Made by a program: the position numbers and the translations under genes | Shown: positions 43,924-53,138 of the stretch, piece by piece | Numbering within the stretch: the stretch's first letter is position 1 | How the letters are laid out: each line of letters starts with the position of its first letter | The notes under the pieces: model-generated | What the model was told of the DNA's origin: nothing | Databases searched by the model: none | Seen by the model: only the letters and a program-made list of their open reading frames with translations | Origin: an uncultured Clostridia bacterium | GTDB taxonomy: Bacteria > Bacillota > Clostridia > Christensenellales > Borkfalkiaceae | Assembly: GCA_944341075.1 (NCBI GenBank) | Contig: CALVLV010000007.1 | Span: forward strand, 1 to 64,000 | Reading direction: 5' to 3' | DNA: 64,000 nt

Positions 43924-45120
43924 TTACAGAAGTTCAGCCGTTTCCCTTGCAATGACAAGCTCTTCGTTGGTGGGAATTACAAGTATCTTTACCCTGCTGT
44001 CGGCAGCCGAAATATCGCGTATGGTGCCGTCGTTCTTGCCCTCGTTCTTTTCAAGGTCAAGCTTTACGCCGAGGAAATCCAGCCCTTCGCACACACCCTT
44101 TCTCACCTCGGGCGTGTTTTCGCCTATGCCCGCCGTGAACACTATGCAGTCAAGGCCGCCCATAACGGCTGCATAAGCGCCCACAAAGCGCTTTGTCTGA
44201 TAGTTGAACATGTCAAGGGCAAGTTTGCACCTTTCGTTGCCCTGCTCTTCACCGGCGATAAGGTCGCGGAAGTCGCTTGAAACGCCTGAAATGCCGGCAA
44301 CGCCGCACTTTTTATTGAGATAAGTTACCATCTCTGCATGCGTCATGCCCTTTTTGCGGGCAAGGAACTCAACTGCAGAGGCGTCTATATCGCCCGAACG
44401 GGTGCCCATGAGCACGCCTGCAAGCGGGGTGAAGCCCATTGATGTATCAACGCACTTTCCGCCGTCTACTGCAGTTATGGAAGAACCGTTGCCGAGGTGG
44501 CAGGTAACTATTTTAAGCTCCTCGGGCTTTTTGCCGAGGTACTTTGCAGCTTCCTGCGATACAAATTTATGGCTGGTGCCGTGTGCGCCGAACTTGCGCA
44601 CGCCGTACTGCTTGTAATCTTCGTAGGGAATACCGTAAAGGTAAGCCTTTTCGGGCATGGTCGCGTGGAATGACGAGTCGAACACGAGCGACATGGGCGT
44701 GCCCGGCATTACCTCCATGCATGCACGGATAGCCGTTGCGGCCGCGGGGTTGTGCAGGGGTGCAAGCTCGAACGTCTTTTCTTCCAACGTCTTGAGGACC
44801 TCGGGGGTAACCAGCGTAGTCTTTTTGAAGTATTCACCGCTGGCAACTATCCTGTGGCCGACAGCGTCTATCTCCTTCATAGACTGTATAACGCCTATCT
44901 CGTCGTCGTGAAGAGCTTCAAGCACGAGCTCTATGGCTACTTTGTGGTTGGGCATGTCCTTATTGAACACCTTTTCCTTGCCGTTGCCCTTTGCCTTGAG
45001 CACCGAACCGGGTATGCCTATCCTCTCGCACCCGCCCTTTGCTATAACGCCCTCGGTCTCCATATCTATGAGCTGGTATTTGAGCGACGAACTGCCTGAA
45101 TTTATTACAAGTATTTTCAT
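43924..45120 (-). CDS. ackA: Acetate kinase
   Basis: 398-residue kinase interconverting acetyl phosphate + ADP and acetate + ATP, the ATP-yielding step of acetate fermentation. Motifs: NSGSSSLKYQLI at the N-terminus, GHRIVASG, HLGNGSSITAV (ATP site) and FTAGIGENT. Usual length. It lies 24 bases after pta in the standard pta-ackA order. Confidence 0.97.
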   Translation of the reverse strand: MKILVINSGSSSLKYQLIDMETEGVIAKGGCERIGIPGSVLKAKGNGKEKVFNKDMPNHKVAIELVLEALHDDEIGVIQSMKEIDAVGHRIVASGEYFKKTTLVTPEVLKTLEEKTFELAPLHNPAAATAIRACMEVMPGTPMSLVFDSSFHATMPEKAYLYGIPYEDYKQYGVRKFGAHGTSHKFVSQEAAKYLGKKPEELKIVTCHLGNGSSITAVDGGKCVDTSMGFTPLAGVLMGTRSGDIDASAVEFLARKKGMTHAEMVTYLNKKCGVAGISGVSSDFRDLIAGEEQGNERCKLALDMFNYQTKRFVGAYAAVMGGLDCIVFTAGIGENTPEVRKGVCEGLDFLGVKLDLEKNEGKNDGTIRDISAADSRVKILVIPTNEELVIARETAELL

Positions 45121-45144
45121 GTCTTTTACATTTCCCCTTTTATA

Positions 45145-46146
45145 TTATTCTGCCTGAAGGGCGGTAACGGCAACAGTGGCAACGATATCTTCTACGCTGC
45201 ATCCGCGCGAAAGATCGTTGAGCGGCTTGGCAAAGCCCTGGCATACGGGGCCGATAGCCATGTAACCACCAAAGCGCTGGGCAATTTTGTAGCCGATGTT
45301 GCCTGCATTTATGTTGGGGAATACAAACACATTGGCATGGCCGGCAACAGCCGAACCGGGGGCCTTGAGCTGGCCGACTTCGGGTGCGACTGCGGCATCG
45401 AACTGGAATTCGCCGTCAAGCGCAAGGTCGGGAGCCATTTCCTTTGCAAGCCTTGTGGCCTCCTGCATCTTGGGAACGGATTTGAAGAACTTGTCATCGT
45501 TGCCCGAGCCCTTTGTAGAGAAGGAGAGCATTGCAACGCGCGGCTCTATGCCTGCAAGCGTCTTTGCCGTCTTTGCCGAAGAAATGGCTATGTCGGCAAG
45601 CTGCTGGGCGTCGGGCTCTATGTTGATGGCGCAGTCTGCAAAAACCGCCACGCCGTCGGGATTGTATTTATGCGCTTCGGGGGCTATCATGATGAAGCAG
45701 CTCGAAACAGTCTTTATGCCGGGCGCAGTCTTTACCACCTGAAGGCCGGGGCGCAGAGTGTTTGCCGTAGAGTGGCAGGCACCCGAAACATACCCGTCCA
45801 CGTCGCCTGCCTTGAGCATGAGCGCGCCGAACATAGTCCTATCCTTTGCCTGCTGGGCAGCCTGCTCTTCGGTCATGCCCTTGGCCTTTCTGGCCTCGTA
45901 CAGAATGTTTGCGTATTCTGCCGTCTTGTCGGACGTGAGGGGATCGATGAGCGTGATGCCCGCAAGGTCGACGTCGGGAGCTACCTTTTTGCACTCCTCT
46001 TCGTTGCCGATGAGCACGATTTTAGCTATGCCCTCTTTGGTGATCCTGGCCGCAGCTTCTACCACGCGCCTGTCCTCGCCCTCGCAAAGAACTATCGTCT
46101 TTTTAAGGGCTGCCGCCTTTGCCTTGATTTCATCAAGTAATGCCAT
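45145..46146 (-). CDS. pta: Phosphate acetyltransferase
   Basis: 333-residue short-form Pta converting acetyl-CoA to acetyl phosphate. N-terminal EGEDRRVVEAA, central GAVFTT-like region around VSGACHSTANTLRPGLQ, and the C-terminal substrate loop VFPNINAGNIGYKIAQR are conserved. No regulatory N-terminal extension. First gene of pta-ackA; its promoter overlaps that of the divergent tmcAL. Confidence 0.97.
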   Translation of the reverse strand: MALLDEIKAKAAALKKTIVLCEGEDRRVVEAAARITKEGIAKIVLIGNEEECKKVAPDVDLAGITLIDPLTSDKTAEYANILYEARKAKGMTEEQAAQQAKDRTMFGALMLKAGDVDGYVSGACHSTANTLRPGLQVVKTAPGIKTVSSCFIMIAPEAHKYNPDGVAVFADCAINIEPDAQQLADIAISSAKTAKTLAGIEPRVAMLSFSTKGSGNDDKFFKSVPKMQEATRLAKEMAPDLALDGEFQFDAAVAPEVGQLKAPGSAVAGHANVFVFPNINAGNIGYKIAQRFGGYMAIGPVCQGFAKPLNDLSRGCSVEDIVATVAVTALQAE

Positions 46147-46219
46147 GATAACTTTTCTCCTTAAAACACTTTATTTGTAATCAGATTTGATATATAATGC
46201 AAATACAGACATTTTGTGT

Positions 46220-46262
46220 TTGTACCGACTACCATTATATAATAAAATTTTTGCATTGTAAA
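46220..46262. promoter_or_regulatory. Overlapping divergent promoters of pta and tmcAL
   Basis: Minus strand: TTTACA (46262-46257), 17 bases, TATAAT (46239-46234), for pta. Plus strand: TTGTAC (46220-46225), 17 bases, TAAAAT (46243-46248), for tmcAL. The two share DNA, so polymerase binding at one may hinder the other. Confidence 0.68.
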
Positions 46263-46291
46263 GATTAAACGAAACATTTTCGGTTTTATAT

Positions 46292-47464
46292 ATGAAAATT
46301 TGCGCCATTATCTGCGAATACAACCCCTTTCACAACGGGCATAAATATCTTATAGAGCGGGCAAAAGCCTTTTCGGGCTGCGAAAAAGTGCTGTGCATAA
46401 TGAGTGGAAACTTCACACAGCGCGGCGAAGCAACCGTACTTCCGAAATTTGTACGCGCAGAACACGCCGTCCGCGGAGGCGCCGACTGTGTGATCCAGCT
46501 GCCCGTACTCTTTTCCGTAGCCCCTGCCGAGGTATTTGCAAGGGGTGCCGTGAGCATACTTAAAAGCATACCGGCCGTAAAGTGCATTGCATTCGGCTGC
46601 GAAGACGACAACGCCGAAAAAATAATACGGGCAGCCGACGTATTGCTTGAAGGCGGCGAAAATTTTACCAAAGCTTTAAAAAGCGGGCTCACAGGCGGCG
46701 AAAGTTATAAGCGCAGCCTTGCGGCGGCGCTTGATAGCTGCGGTGCGGACGGTAAGCTTGCACTTTCGCCCAACGGAACGCTGGCGATAGAATACGCCCG
46801 CGCAATAAAGGCCGCAGGCGCAGACATAGAAATACTGCCTGTAAAGCGGGTCGGCGCTGGCCACCACGACGAAGAACTGAAAGACGGCTTTTCTTCGGCG
46901 AGCGCCATACGGGCAAACCTGAACAGCGACAGACTTTCAGGAAACGTGTCCCCGTGCGTTTTGCAGGCGCTAAAGGACACAGACGCGCAGCATGCCGACG
47001 AGATATACGATTGTATAGCAGGATATGCCGTAACCCGCGCAGACGCAAACACTCTTGCAAAAATATACGGCTGCAGCGAGGGACTGGAGCATAAGCTCAA
47101 GACTGCACCGCCGCGCGCCGCCGATATAATTGCCGCGGCAACGGGCAAAAGATACACTTCTGCAAGGATACGCAGGATACTCACCGCCAACATGCTGGGA
47201 CTGTACTCCGAAGCCGCCGAAGCCGCCATACGCGGTGGCACTTATATAAAGCCCCTCGCCGTGCGTTCAGACGCAAAAGACGAAATTTTTGCCGAACTTG
47301 CAAAGGCTGCTCTGCCCGTCGTTATCAAAAAAATGAGTGTAAAACAGCTTGACGGCCGCCCCGCCGCCAAAGAGTGCTATGAACGCGACCGCACCGCCGA
47401 CCGCGTGCGCGCAATAATTTACGGCGAACCGGAGGAATACGAATACACGGTAAAACTGATATGA
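46292..47464 (+). CDS. tmcAL: tRNA(Met) cytidine acetate ligase
   Basis: 390-residue TmcAL (formerly YlbM). It forms acetyl-adenylate from acetate and ATP and makes N4-acetylcytidine at the wobble base of elongator tRNA-Met. The nucleotidyltransferase HxGH motif is NPFHNGHKY near residue 14, and MSGNFTQRGE follows. The C-terminal helical domain is complete. The start matches the family although no Shine-Dalgarno sequence is seen. It is divergent from pta-ackA, whose end product is its substrate. Confidence 0.94.
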   Translation: MKICAIICEYNPFHNGHKYLIERAKAFSGCEKVLCIMSGNFTQRGEATVLPKFVRAEHAVRGGADCVIQLPVLFSVAPAEVFARGAVSILKSIPAVKCIAFGCEDDNAEKIIRAADVLLEGGENFTKALKSGLTGGESYKRSLAAALDSCGADGKLALSPNGTLAIEYARAIKAAGADIEILPVKRVGAGHHDEELKDGFSSASAIRANLNSDRLSGNVSPCVLQALKDTDAQHADEIYDCIAGYAVTRADANTLAKIYGCSEGLEHKLKTAPPRAADIIAAATGKRYTSARIRRILTANMLGLYSEAAEAAIRGGTYIKPLAVRSDAKDEIFAELAKAALPVVIKKMSVKQLDGRPAAKECYERDRTADRVRAIIYGEPEEYEYTVKLI

Positions 47465-47472
47465 TAAGGCAA

Positions 47473-47499
47473 GCGGCGCCGCACAATGTGCGGCGCCGC
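47473..47499. terminator. Perfect hairpin between tmcAL and rnpB
   Basis: GCGGCGCCGCAC-AAT-GTGCGGCGCCGC, 12 perfect pairs, lies between the convergent transcripts. No strong T-run on either side. Confidence 0.65.
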
Positions 47500-47516
47500 C
47501 TTAAAGTAAAAATATG

Positions 47517-47866
47517 AGTTTGATCTGTAAGCCGAGTTCTGTCGTGTACGGTCATCTATCTATGCTTACCGTCGCCGATAAGCTAAAGCGATATTAACGG
47601 ATAGGGGCGGACGGGCAGCCCCGCGATCAAACGCAGCCCCTACCCCAATCTTGCATCGGATGGGGTTTAATTGGCTCGCCCCGTTGCCGGGGCGACGGTG
47701 AGCTCTTACCTCGCCATTCCAACCTTACAGCATATTGCTGCGGTATATTTCTGTTCACTTTCCTTAAAGTCGCCTCCACCTGCCGTTAGCAGGCATCCTG
47801 CCCTGCGATGCTCGGACTTTCCTCACGCTGCAAAAGCAGCCCGCGACCGTATGACCAACTCACATT
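47517..47866 (-). ncRNA. rnpB: RNase P RNA, bacterial type A
   Basis: Catalytic RNA that trims tRNA 5' ends. The minus strand contains GAGGAAAGTCCGAGC near the 5' end, the AGGTAAGAGCTCACC region, AAACCCCATCCGATGCAAGATTGG style P15-P17 sequence, and the 3' signature GACAGAACTCGGCTTACAG; 5' GAGTTGGTC pairs with 3' GATCAAACTC to close P1. The layout is the ancestral A type, as in Clostridia, not the Bacillus B type. Ends are approximate. Confidence 0.95.
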
Positions 47867-47873
47867 TTTTATT

Positions 47874-47902
47874 ATTGTAGCACACTTGAAAAAAATTTGT
47901 AA
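47874..47902 (-). promoter_or_regulatory. Promoter of rnpB
   Basis: TTACAA (47902-47897), 17 bases, TACAAT (47879-47874), placing the transcript start at the predicted rnpB 5' end. Confidence 0.75.
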
Positions 47903-47919
47903 CTATTTTAATTAACTAT

Positions 47920-47948
47920 TTGATTTTTTAAAGATTTTATCTTAAAAT
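47920..47948 (+). promoter_or_regulatory. Promoter of pyk
   Basis: TTGATT (47920-47925), 17 bases, TAAAAT (47943-47948). Confidence 0.7.
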
Positions 47949-47983
47949 GTATACGGAAGAGATTTTATTTCAGGAGTTTATAG

Positions 47984-49402
47984 ATGAAAAAAACTAAAAT
48001 TATCTGCACGCTTGGTCCCGCCAGCGACACCGAGGAGACAATTTCTGAGCTTATTGACGCAGGCATGAACGTTGCGAGAATAAATTTTTCGCACGGGACT
48101 TACGAAGAGCAGGCCGATAAGATTGAGAAGATCAAAAGAGTAAGAGAAAGAAAAAAGGCGCCCATAGCCATAATGCTCGACACAAAAGGGCCCGAATTCA
48201 GAATAGGTACTTTTAAAAACGGAAAAATATTTTTAAAAGACGGAGATGCTTTTACATTTACAACTGAAGAAATCGAAGGCGACCAAAACAAAGTTTCGGT
48301 ATCGTTCAAAGGAATGTGCGAACAGTTAAACCCCGGCGATAAAATTCTGCTGAACGACGGCCTTATGATTTTTGAAGTGACCAAGGTGAAAAAGCCCGAA
48401 GTTATCTGCAAGACCATAGTGGGCGGCGAACTTTCCAACAGAAAATCCATGTTCTTCCCCGATAAGGAACTGGACATGGTATACCTCTCCGAACAGGACA
48501 AGGCAGATATAGCTTTCGGAGTAAAACTCGGAATAGACTTCATAGCCTGCTCGTTCGTATCGCGCGCGCAGGATATAATAGATATAAGGAACTGGCTTAA
48601 GGAGTGCGGCTCGCCCGAAGGCGAGATAGAGATAATCGCCAAGATAGAGAGCCGCGCCGGCGTAAACAACATAGACGAAATACTCGAAGCCAGCGACGGC
48701 ATAATGGTTGCCCGCGGCGACCTTGGCGTTGAAGTGCCCTTTGAGGAACTTCCCAGCATACAGAAAACCATCATACACAAGTGCCGCATACAGGGCAAGC
48801 GCTCGATAACCGCTACCGAGATGCTTGAATCAATGATAACCAATCCCCGTCCCACCCGCGCGGAAATTTCCGACGTTGCCAACGCCGTTTACGACGGCTC
48901 TTCCGCGATAATGCTCTCGGGCGAAACGGCAGCAGGCAAACATCCCGTAGAGGCCGTAAAGGCAATGGCAAGGATAGCCGCCCAGGCCGAAGAAAATACG
49001 CAGTATATAAACTACATCAAGCCCGAAGATTACCACATCAAAAACCTTTCCGAAGCGCTCTCACACTCGGCCTGCACGCTTGCGCAGGACATAGACGCCA
49101 AGCTGATAGTTGCCTGCACCAGGTCGGGCTACACCGCAAAACTTGTTTCGCGCTTCCGCCCCATGATAGACATTATCGGCATGACCACAGACGAGCGCGC
49201 ATACAGAAAACTTGCACTCAGCTGGGGCGTTATACCCATCATGAGCGAAGAGTTCTCCTCCGTAGACGTACTCTTCCACTTCGGCAAATGTGCGGCTGCA
49301 GCGACCGGCCTTGTTACAAAAGGCGATAAGATAGTTCTTACCGGCGGCAAACCCAACGGAAAGAGCGGCAACGCAAACCTTATAAGTGTTGAAACAATTT
49401 AA
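47984..49402 (+). CDS. pyk: Pyruvate kinase
   Basis: 472-residue glycolytic enzyme transferring phosphate from phosphoenolpyruvate to ADP. Motifs: KIICTLGPAS, NVARINFSHG, the K+/Mg2+ active-site signature IAKIESRAGVNN, and MVARGDLGVEVP. It lacks the extra C-terminal PEP-utiliser-like domain of Bacillus Pyk. AGGAG precedes the ATG. Monocistronic with its own promoter and terminator. Confidence 0.97.
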   Translation: MKKTKIICTLGPASDTEETISELIDAGMNVARINFSHGTYEEQADKIEKIKRVRERKKAPIAIMLDTKGPEFRIGTFKNGKIFLKDGDAFTFTTEEIEGDQNKVSVSFKGMCEQLNPGDKILLNDGLMIFEVTKVKKPEVICKTIVGGELSNRKSMFFPDKELDMVYLSEQDKADIAFGVKLGIDFIACSFVSRAQDIIDIRNWLKECGSPEGEIEIIAKIESRAGVNNIDEILEASDGIMVARGDLGVEVPFEELPSIQKTIIHKCRIQGKRSITATEMLESMITNPRPTRAEISDVANAVYDGSSAIMLSGETAAGKHPVEAVKAMARIAAQAEENTQYINYIKPEDYHIKNLSEALSHSACTLAQDIDAKLIVACTRSGYTAKLVSRFRPMIDIIGMTTDERAYRKLALSWGVIPIMSEEFSSVDVLFHFGKCAAAATGLVTKGDKIVLTGGKPNGKSGNANLISVETI

Positions 49403-49435
49403 CTTTTATGTAAAATCGGCATACCCCTATGTCAG

Positions 49436-49464
49436 GGCGGGCGGCGCATGTTGCGCCGCCCGCC
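49436..49464 (+). terminator. Terminator of pyk
   Basis: GGCGGGCGGCGC-ATGTT-GCGCCGCCCGCC, 12 perfect pairs, followed by TTTT. Confidence 0.88.
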
Positions 49465-49488
49465 TTTTACTATATAAATAAATGGGTA

Positions 49489-49510
49489 GCCCCCGTGCAA
49501 GCACGGGGGC
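49489..49510. repeat. Perfect hairpin downstream of pyk
   Basis: GCCCCCGTGC-AA-GCACGGGGGC. The remaining 49511-49652 has no gene I can support; a TATAAT near 49595-49600 readable on both strands leaves room for a small RNA ending at this hairpin on the minus strand. Confidence 0.6.
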
Positions 49511-49652
49511 CAATCGAGAGAATATGAAAAAAGTTATGTGTGGTCGGCTTGAACAAAAGCGCAACTTTTCCGTATGCCCCTTTGTTTTTACAAGTCTATT
49601 ATAATAGCCTTATGTGTTTAAAAAATGAAAGGCGTATATAGTTTTAATGATT

Positions 49653-51194
49653 TTACGCCTGCGATTTATGCAGTTCGTATATAAATTCCGCCGTCTTTAT
49701 GCCGTCGGCCGCAGAGCTTGTTATCCCGCCGGAATAGCCGCTGCCTTCACCGCACGGATAAAGATTTTTAAGCGTCACGCTCTGCCTGTCCTCCCCGCGC
49801 ACTATCCTTACGGGTGAAGAAAAGCGTGACTCTACACCTGTGAACAGCGCGTCGGCACTGTCGAAGCCCTTCAGACGCCCGGCCATATCGGGCACGGCGA
49901 CTTTGAGCGCGTCTGCTGCGACCTGCGGCAACACTTCGCTCAAAGGGGCAAAAGTGACGCCGGCGGCGTAAGTGGGCAATACCTGTCCGAAATTCTGCGA
50001 CGCCCTGTCCCTCACAAAGTCGCCGAATCTCTGGCAGGGGGCGCGGTATGTCCTCCCGCCCGCCTCATATGCAAGCCGTTCTATCTTCCGTTGAAAATTC
50101 ATGCCGTCGAACAGTCCTTCACCGAAATCGGCGCGGCTGAGCTGAACCATGAGCGCGGAATTGGAGTTGACGCCGTCGCGGGCAAAATTGCTCATACCGT
50201 TCACCACCACTCCGCCCATTTCGCTTGCGGCAGGAATTACCACCCCGCCAGGGCACATACAGAAGGTGAAAACCGTTCTCTCATGCGCATGCGATACAAG
50301 CTTGTAGTCGGCAGCAGGCAGAAGCCTGTAGCTGTCGCCATACTGCGCAAAGCTTATGCTCTCCGCAAGGTGTTCCACCCTTACGCCTACGGCAAAGTCG
50401 CGCGGCTGCATATAAATGCCCGACCTGTCAAGCATTTCAAAGGTATCGCGCGCAGAGTGCCCGACGGCCAGCACCGCAGCTGAAACTTCAAGTTCGCCGC
50501 CTTCGCCGCCGTTTACGTCTTCATAAATAACTGTGCGCAATTCGCCGCCGCGCTGCGTGAAGCCGATAAATTTTTTATTGAACAAAAACCTGCCGCCGCA
50601 CCCCTCTATATACGCGCGGATATTCTTCAGCACTCCCTTAAGCCTGTCGCTGCCGATGTGCGGCTTGTTCAGGTATAAAATTTCCTCGGGCGCGCCGAAA
50701 CGGGCAAAAATTTCAAGCACGTCGCGGTTGTAGCCGTCCTTTGTCTGCGTGTTGAGTTTACCGTCTGAAAAGGTGCCCGCTCCCCCTTCGCCGAACTGCA
50801 CGTTGCAGTTTTCGTCAAGCCTGCGCTCGGTAAAAAAGGCGTCTGTCGCGCGCTCGCGCTCCTCCACGCTGCCTCCGCGCTCCAAAATTACAGGGGCATA
50901 GCCCCGCTCGCACAGCCGCACGGCACAGCACAGCCCCGCAGGCCCCGAACCGATAATGCACACGCGCGGAGCATTTTCAAGTTTTTCAAGCGGCGGTTTT
51001 ACGTCGCTCTCTTCGTTGCGCGAAAAGGCCACGGAATACAACCAGTGAATATTGCGCTTATCGCGGGCATCGAGCGATTTTTTTATTATTTTAAAATAGC
51101 CGAGTTTTCCGCCTGCCTTTTTGCACACAAGTTCATACAGCTCTTTTTCGCCCTTGCCTGCAGCTATCTTTACATTATCCAGTCTGCTTATCAT
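49653..51194 (-). CDS. FAD-dependent dehydrogenase-like protein (COG2509 type)
   Basis: 513 residues. An N-terminal domain of about 80 residues precedes the FAD-binding Rossmann motif CIIGSGPAGLCCAVRL and the second flavin segment FGEGGAGTFSDGKLNT. The C-terminal GEGSGYSGGITSSAADGI closes the flavin site. This architecture fits an uncharacterised flavoprotein family widespread in Clostridia; its substrate is unknown. ATG 51194 overlaps the upstream gene's TGA (ATGA), so the two flavoproteins are coupled. Confidence 0.85.
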   Translation of the reverse strand: MISRLDNVKIAAGKGEKELYELVCKKAGGKLGYFKIIKKSLDARDKRNIHWLYSVAFSRNEESDVKPPLEKLENAPRVCIIGSGPAGLCCAVRLCERGYAPVILERGGSVEERERATDAFFTERRLDENCNVQFGEGGAGTFSDGKLNTQTKDGYNRDVLEIFARFGAPEEILYLNKPHIGSDRLKGVLKNIRAYIEGCGGRFLFNKKFIGFTQRGGELRTVIYEDVNGGEGGELEVSAAVLAVGHSARDTFEMLDRSGIYMQPRDFAVGVRVEHLAESISFAQYGDSYRLLPAADYKLVSHAHERTVFTFCMCPGGVVIPAASEMGGVVVNGMSNFARDGVNSNSALMVQLSRADFGEGLFDGMNFQRKIERLAYEAGGRTYRAPCQRFGDFVRDRASQNFGQVLPTYAAGVTFAPLSEVLPQVAADALKVAVPDMAGRLKGFDSADALFTGVESRFSSPVRIVRGEDRQSVTLKNLYPCGEGSGYSGGITSSAADGIKTAEFIYELHKSQA

Positions 51195-52405
51195 AGGCCG
51201 TTCAGGCAAAGCCCCTCCCGTTTTGCAATGGCGTCCGCCACCTGACGGGCAGAGGCAAAGGCCCAGGTAAGGTTGTAGCCGCCGCAGTCGCCGTCTATAT
51301 CGAGTACTTCGCCTGCAAAGAACAGGTTTTTGCACAGCTTGCTTTCAAGCTCTTCAGTCACCAGGCTGCAATCCACGCCGCCGTGAGTTACCTGCGCGTA
51401 ATCAAAGCCCAGGGTACCCGTGACTTTAAGCGTAAATTTTTTTGCCATGGCGGCAATTTCTTCAGGGCTGTTGCCGTCGGCCCGCCTGATTATCGCCCTG
51501 CCTATCTGATTGTTGAGTGTAAGCGTGAGAAGTTCGCTTTCGGCATAGCCGAGCCGCTGTTTTCTTTCTATATCCGATTTTAAAAGTTCAAAAGAGATAT
51601 CGGGGGCAAACTCTATTATAACTTCCCCCGTCTGTCCTGCAAAAGCGGGCGATATGCTGAATACCGCATTGCCCGAGATACCGTATTCGGTAAAAATCAC
51701 GTCGCCGCGGGCACTCGCCCTCTCTCTGCCGCCGACAACGGCGGTGAGCCTGCAATCGGCGCGTATGCCGCGCAACGTTTTTATGTGCGCAGTGTCTGTT
51801 TTCAGCTGAACGAGCGAGGGATAGAGCGGCGTTATCTTATGGCCGAACGCCTCGGCGAGCGCATATGAAGATCCGTCCGTTCCGAACTGCTTCTGCGCCT
51901 TGCCTCCCACACACATGGCGACGTACCCTGCCGAAATTTTTCTTCCGTCGGAGAGCGTCAGGCGGAACAGTCCGTCCTTTTTCACAGATGTGACTTTAAC
52001 GCCCGCAATAGTTGCCACCCCTTCCCTTGCAAGCTTTGCTATAAGGCAGTCGGTCAGGGCCGAAGCCTGCCTGCCCGCGGGATATATTCTCCCCTTGTCG
52101 TCGGCGGAAAACACGCCCTCAAACAGTAATTCATGTATATTCTGGCTGCGGGCAATTATGCCGTACGCCATATCTGCGGCGCCTTTTTTATCTCCCACGC
52201 TGTGGTAGTTGCGCGGGCCGACAGAGGTATTGCCCACATTGCCCTGGCCGTTGCCGGTAGACGACAACTTTTTTCCGAGGCGGGCGCCTCCCTCTATCAC
52301 ACATATATCAAGTTTTCTGCATTTTTCGCCTGTGCAGCCGCCCAGAAAGGCTGCCAGAGCCAGCCCGGAAGCACCGCCGCCGATTATCGCCACGTCATAG
52401 TCCAT
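51191..52405 (-). CDS. HI0933-like NAD(P)/FAD-dependent oxidoreductase
   Basis: 404-residue flavoprotein of the HI0933/YhiN family: dinucleotide-binding start DVAIIGGGASGLALAAFLGG, the family region STGNGQGNVGNTSV, and the end FAGEVLDIDGDCGGYNLTWAFASARQVA. No enzymatic reaction is established for the family. First of a coupled flavoprotein pair, with promoter TTGACA-17-TAAAAT at 52466-52438. Confidence 0.88.
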   Translation of the reverse strand: MDYDVAIIGGGASGLALAAFLGGCTGEKCRKLDICVIEGGARLGKKLSSTGNGQGNVGNTSVGPRNYHSVGDKKGAADMAYGIIARSQNIHELLFEGVFSADDKGRIYPAGRQASALTDCLIAKLAREGVATIAGVKVTSVKKDGLFRLTLSDGRKISAGYVAMCVGGKAQKQFGTDGSSYALAEAFGHKITPLYPSLVQLKTDTAHIKTLRGIRADCRLTAVVGGRERASARGDVIFTEYGISGNAVFSISPAFAGQTGEVIIEFAPDISFELLKSDIERKQRLGYAESELLTLTLNNQIGRAIIRRADGNSPEEIAAMAKKFTLKVTGTLGFDYAQVTHGGVDCSLVTEELESKLCKNLFFAGEVLDIDGDCGGYNLTWAFASARQVADAIAKREGLCLNGL

Positions 52406-52437
52406 AAAATTTTCAACCGATAGAAATGTTTGACAAC

Positions 52438-52466
52438 ATTTTATAATACGGCGGCTGTTATGTCAA
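52438..52466 (-). promoter_or_regulatory. Promoter of the flavoprotein pair
   Basis: TTGACA (52466-52461), 17 bases, TAAAAT (52443-52438); the -35 overlaps the end of the ferritin-like gene. Confidence 0.75.
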
Positions 52467-52972
52467 CTTTTAAAAGAACTTAAAATATCTTCGTATGCCT
52501 TAAGGTGCAGTCTTTCGTCTTCGCAGATGCGCTCGGTTATGTCGCGCACGCGGGTATCGCCAAGCAGTCTGCCCATGCGCTCGTAACCACGTATGGCCTG
52601 CCGCTCCGCGCGAACGCCGTCTTCGGCCATGCACCTCAGCGTGCGCGAATATGTAACGTATTTTGCAGAATAAAAGTTGAACATGCACGGCGGGTTAGCC
52701 GTAAATACGGGCGCGGCACCGAGCGCTATGATCACCTGCCCAAGCAATCTTAACTGCATCATTTCGGCAACAGCGATGCCCACTATAAGCTCTGCCGCCT
52801 CTTCCTTTCCCTCTGCGCCAAACATCAGGCTGTGATAGGTATACAGCATTATGGCGTTCAGCTCCCCCGCGGCGGTTGCATATGCAGGTGAAATTATGCG
52901 CAGCGAGCGCGCGTCGGGACAGATATTTTCAACTGACGGATACGGCTTTTTTACAATGAGCGGCGAAGGCAT
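52463..52972 (-). CDS. Ferritin-like / manganese catalase-like (CotJC-type) protein
   Basis: 169-residue four-helix protein. Likely metal ligands: Glu 37 (AAGELNAIML), Glu 70 (AVAEMMQL), Glu 123 (RAERQAI) and Glu 153/His 156 (EDERLH). The second helix usually reads ExxH; here it is ExxQ (Gln 73), so one His ligand is replaced. Related proteins include spore-coat CotJC and manganese catalases. ATG 52972 is preferred to GTG 52978 because AAGGAG lies 9 bases upstream of it. No spore genes adjoin. Confidence 0.75.
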   Translation of the reverse strand: MPSPLIVKKPYPSVENICPDARSLRIISPAYATAAGELNAIMLYTYHSLMFGAEGKEEAAELIVGIAVAEMMQLRLLGQVIIALGAAPVFTANPPCMFNFYSAKYVTYSRTLRCMAEDGVRAERQAIRGYERMGRLLGDTRVRDITERICEDERLHLKAYEDILSSFKS

Positions 52973-53095
52973 GGGCACTATCTCCTTTAAATATTATCGT
53001 ACTAACAGCATATTCGCGCAGCGCCCGAAATGGCAACATCTTTATGGCACATAGGCATTTTATTTTGGCGCAGCACAAAAATTTTATATAAAAAA

Positions 53096-53117
53096 CCGCG
53101 GAGACATTGCTCCGCGG
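53096..53117 (-). terminator. Terminator of the XRE regulator gene
   Basis: CCGCGGAG-CAATGT-CTCCGCGG followed by TTTTTTAT on the minus strand. Confidence 0.88.
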
Positions 53118-53138
53118 CACCGAAAACAACAGTTAACT

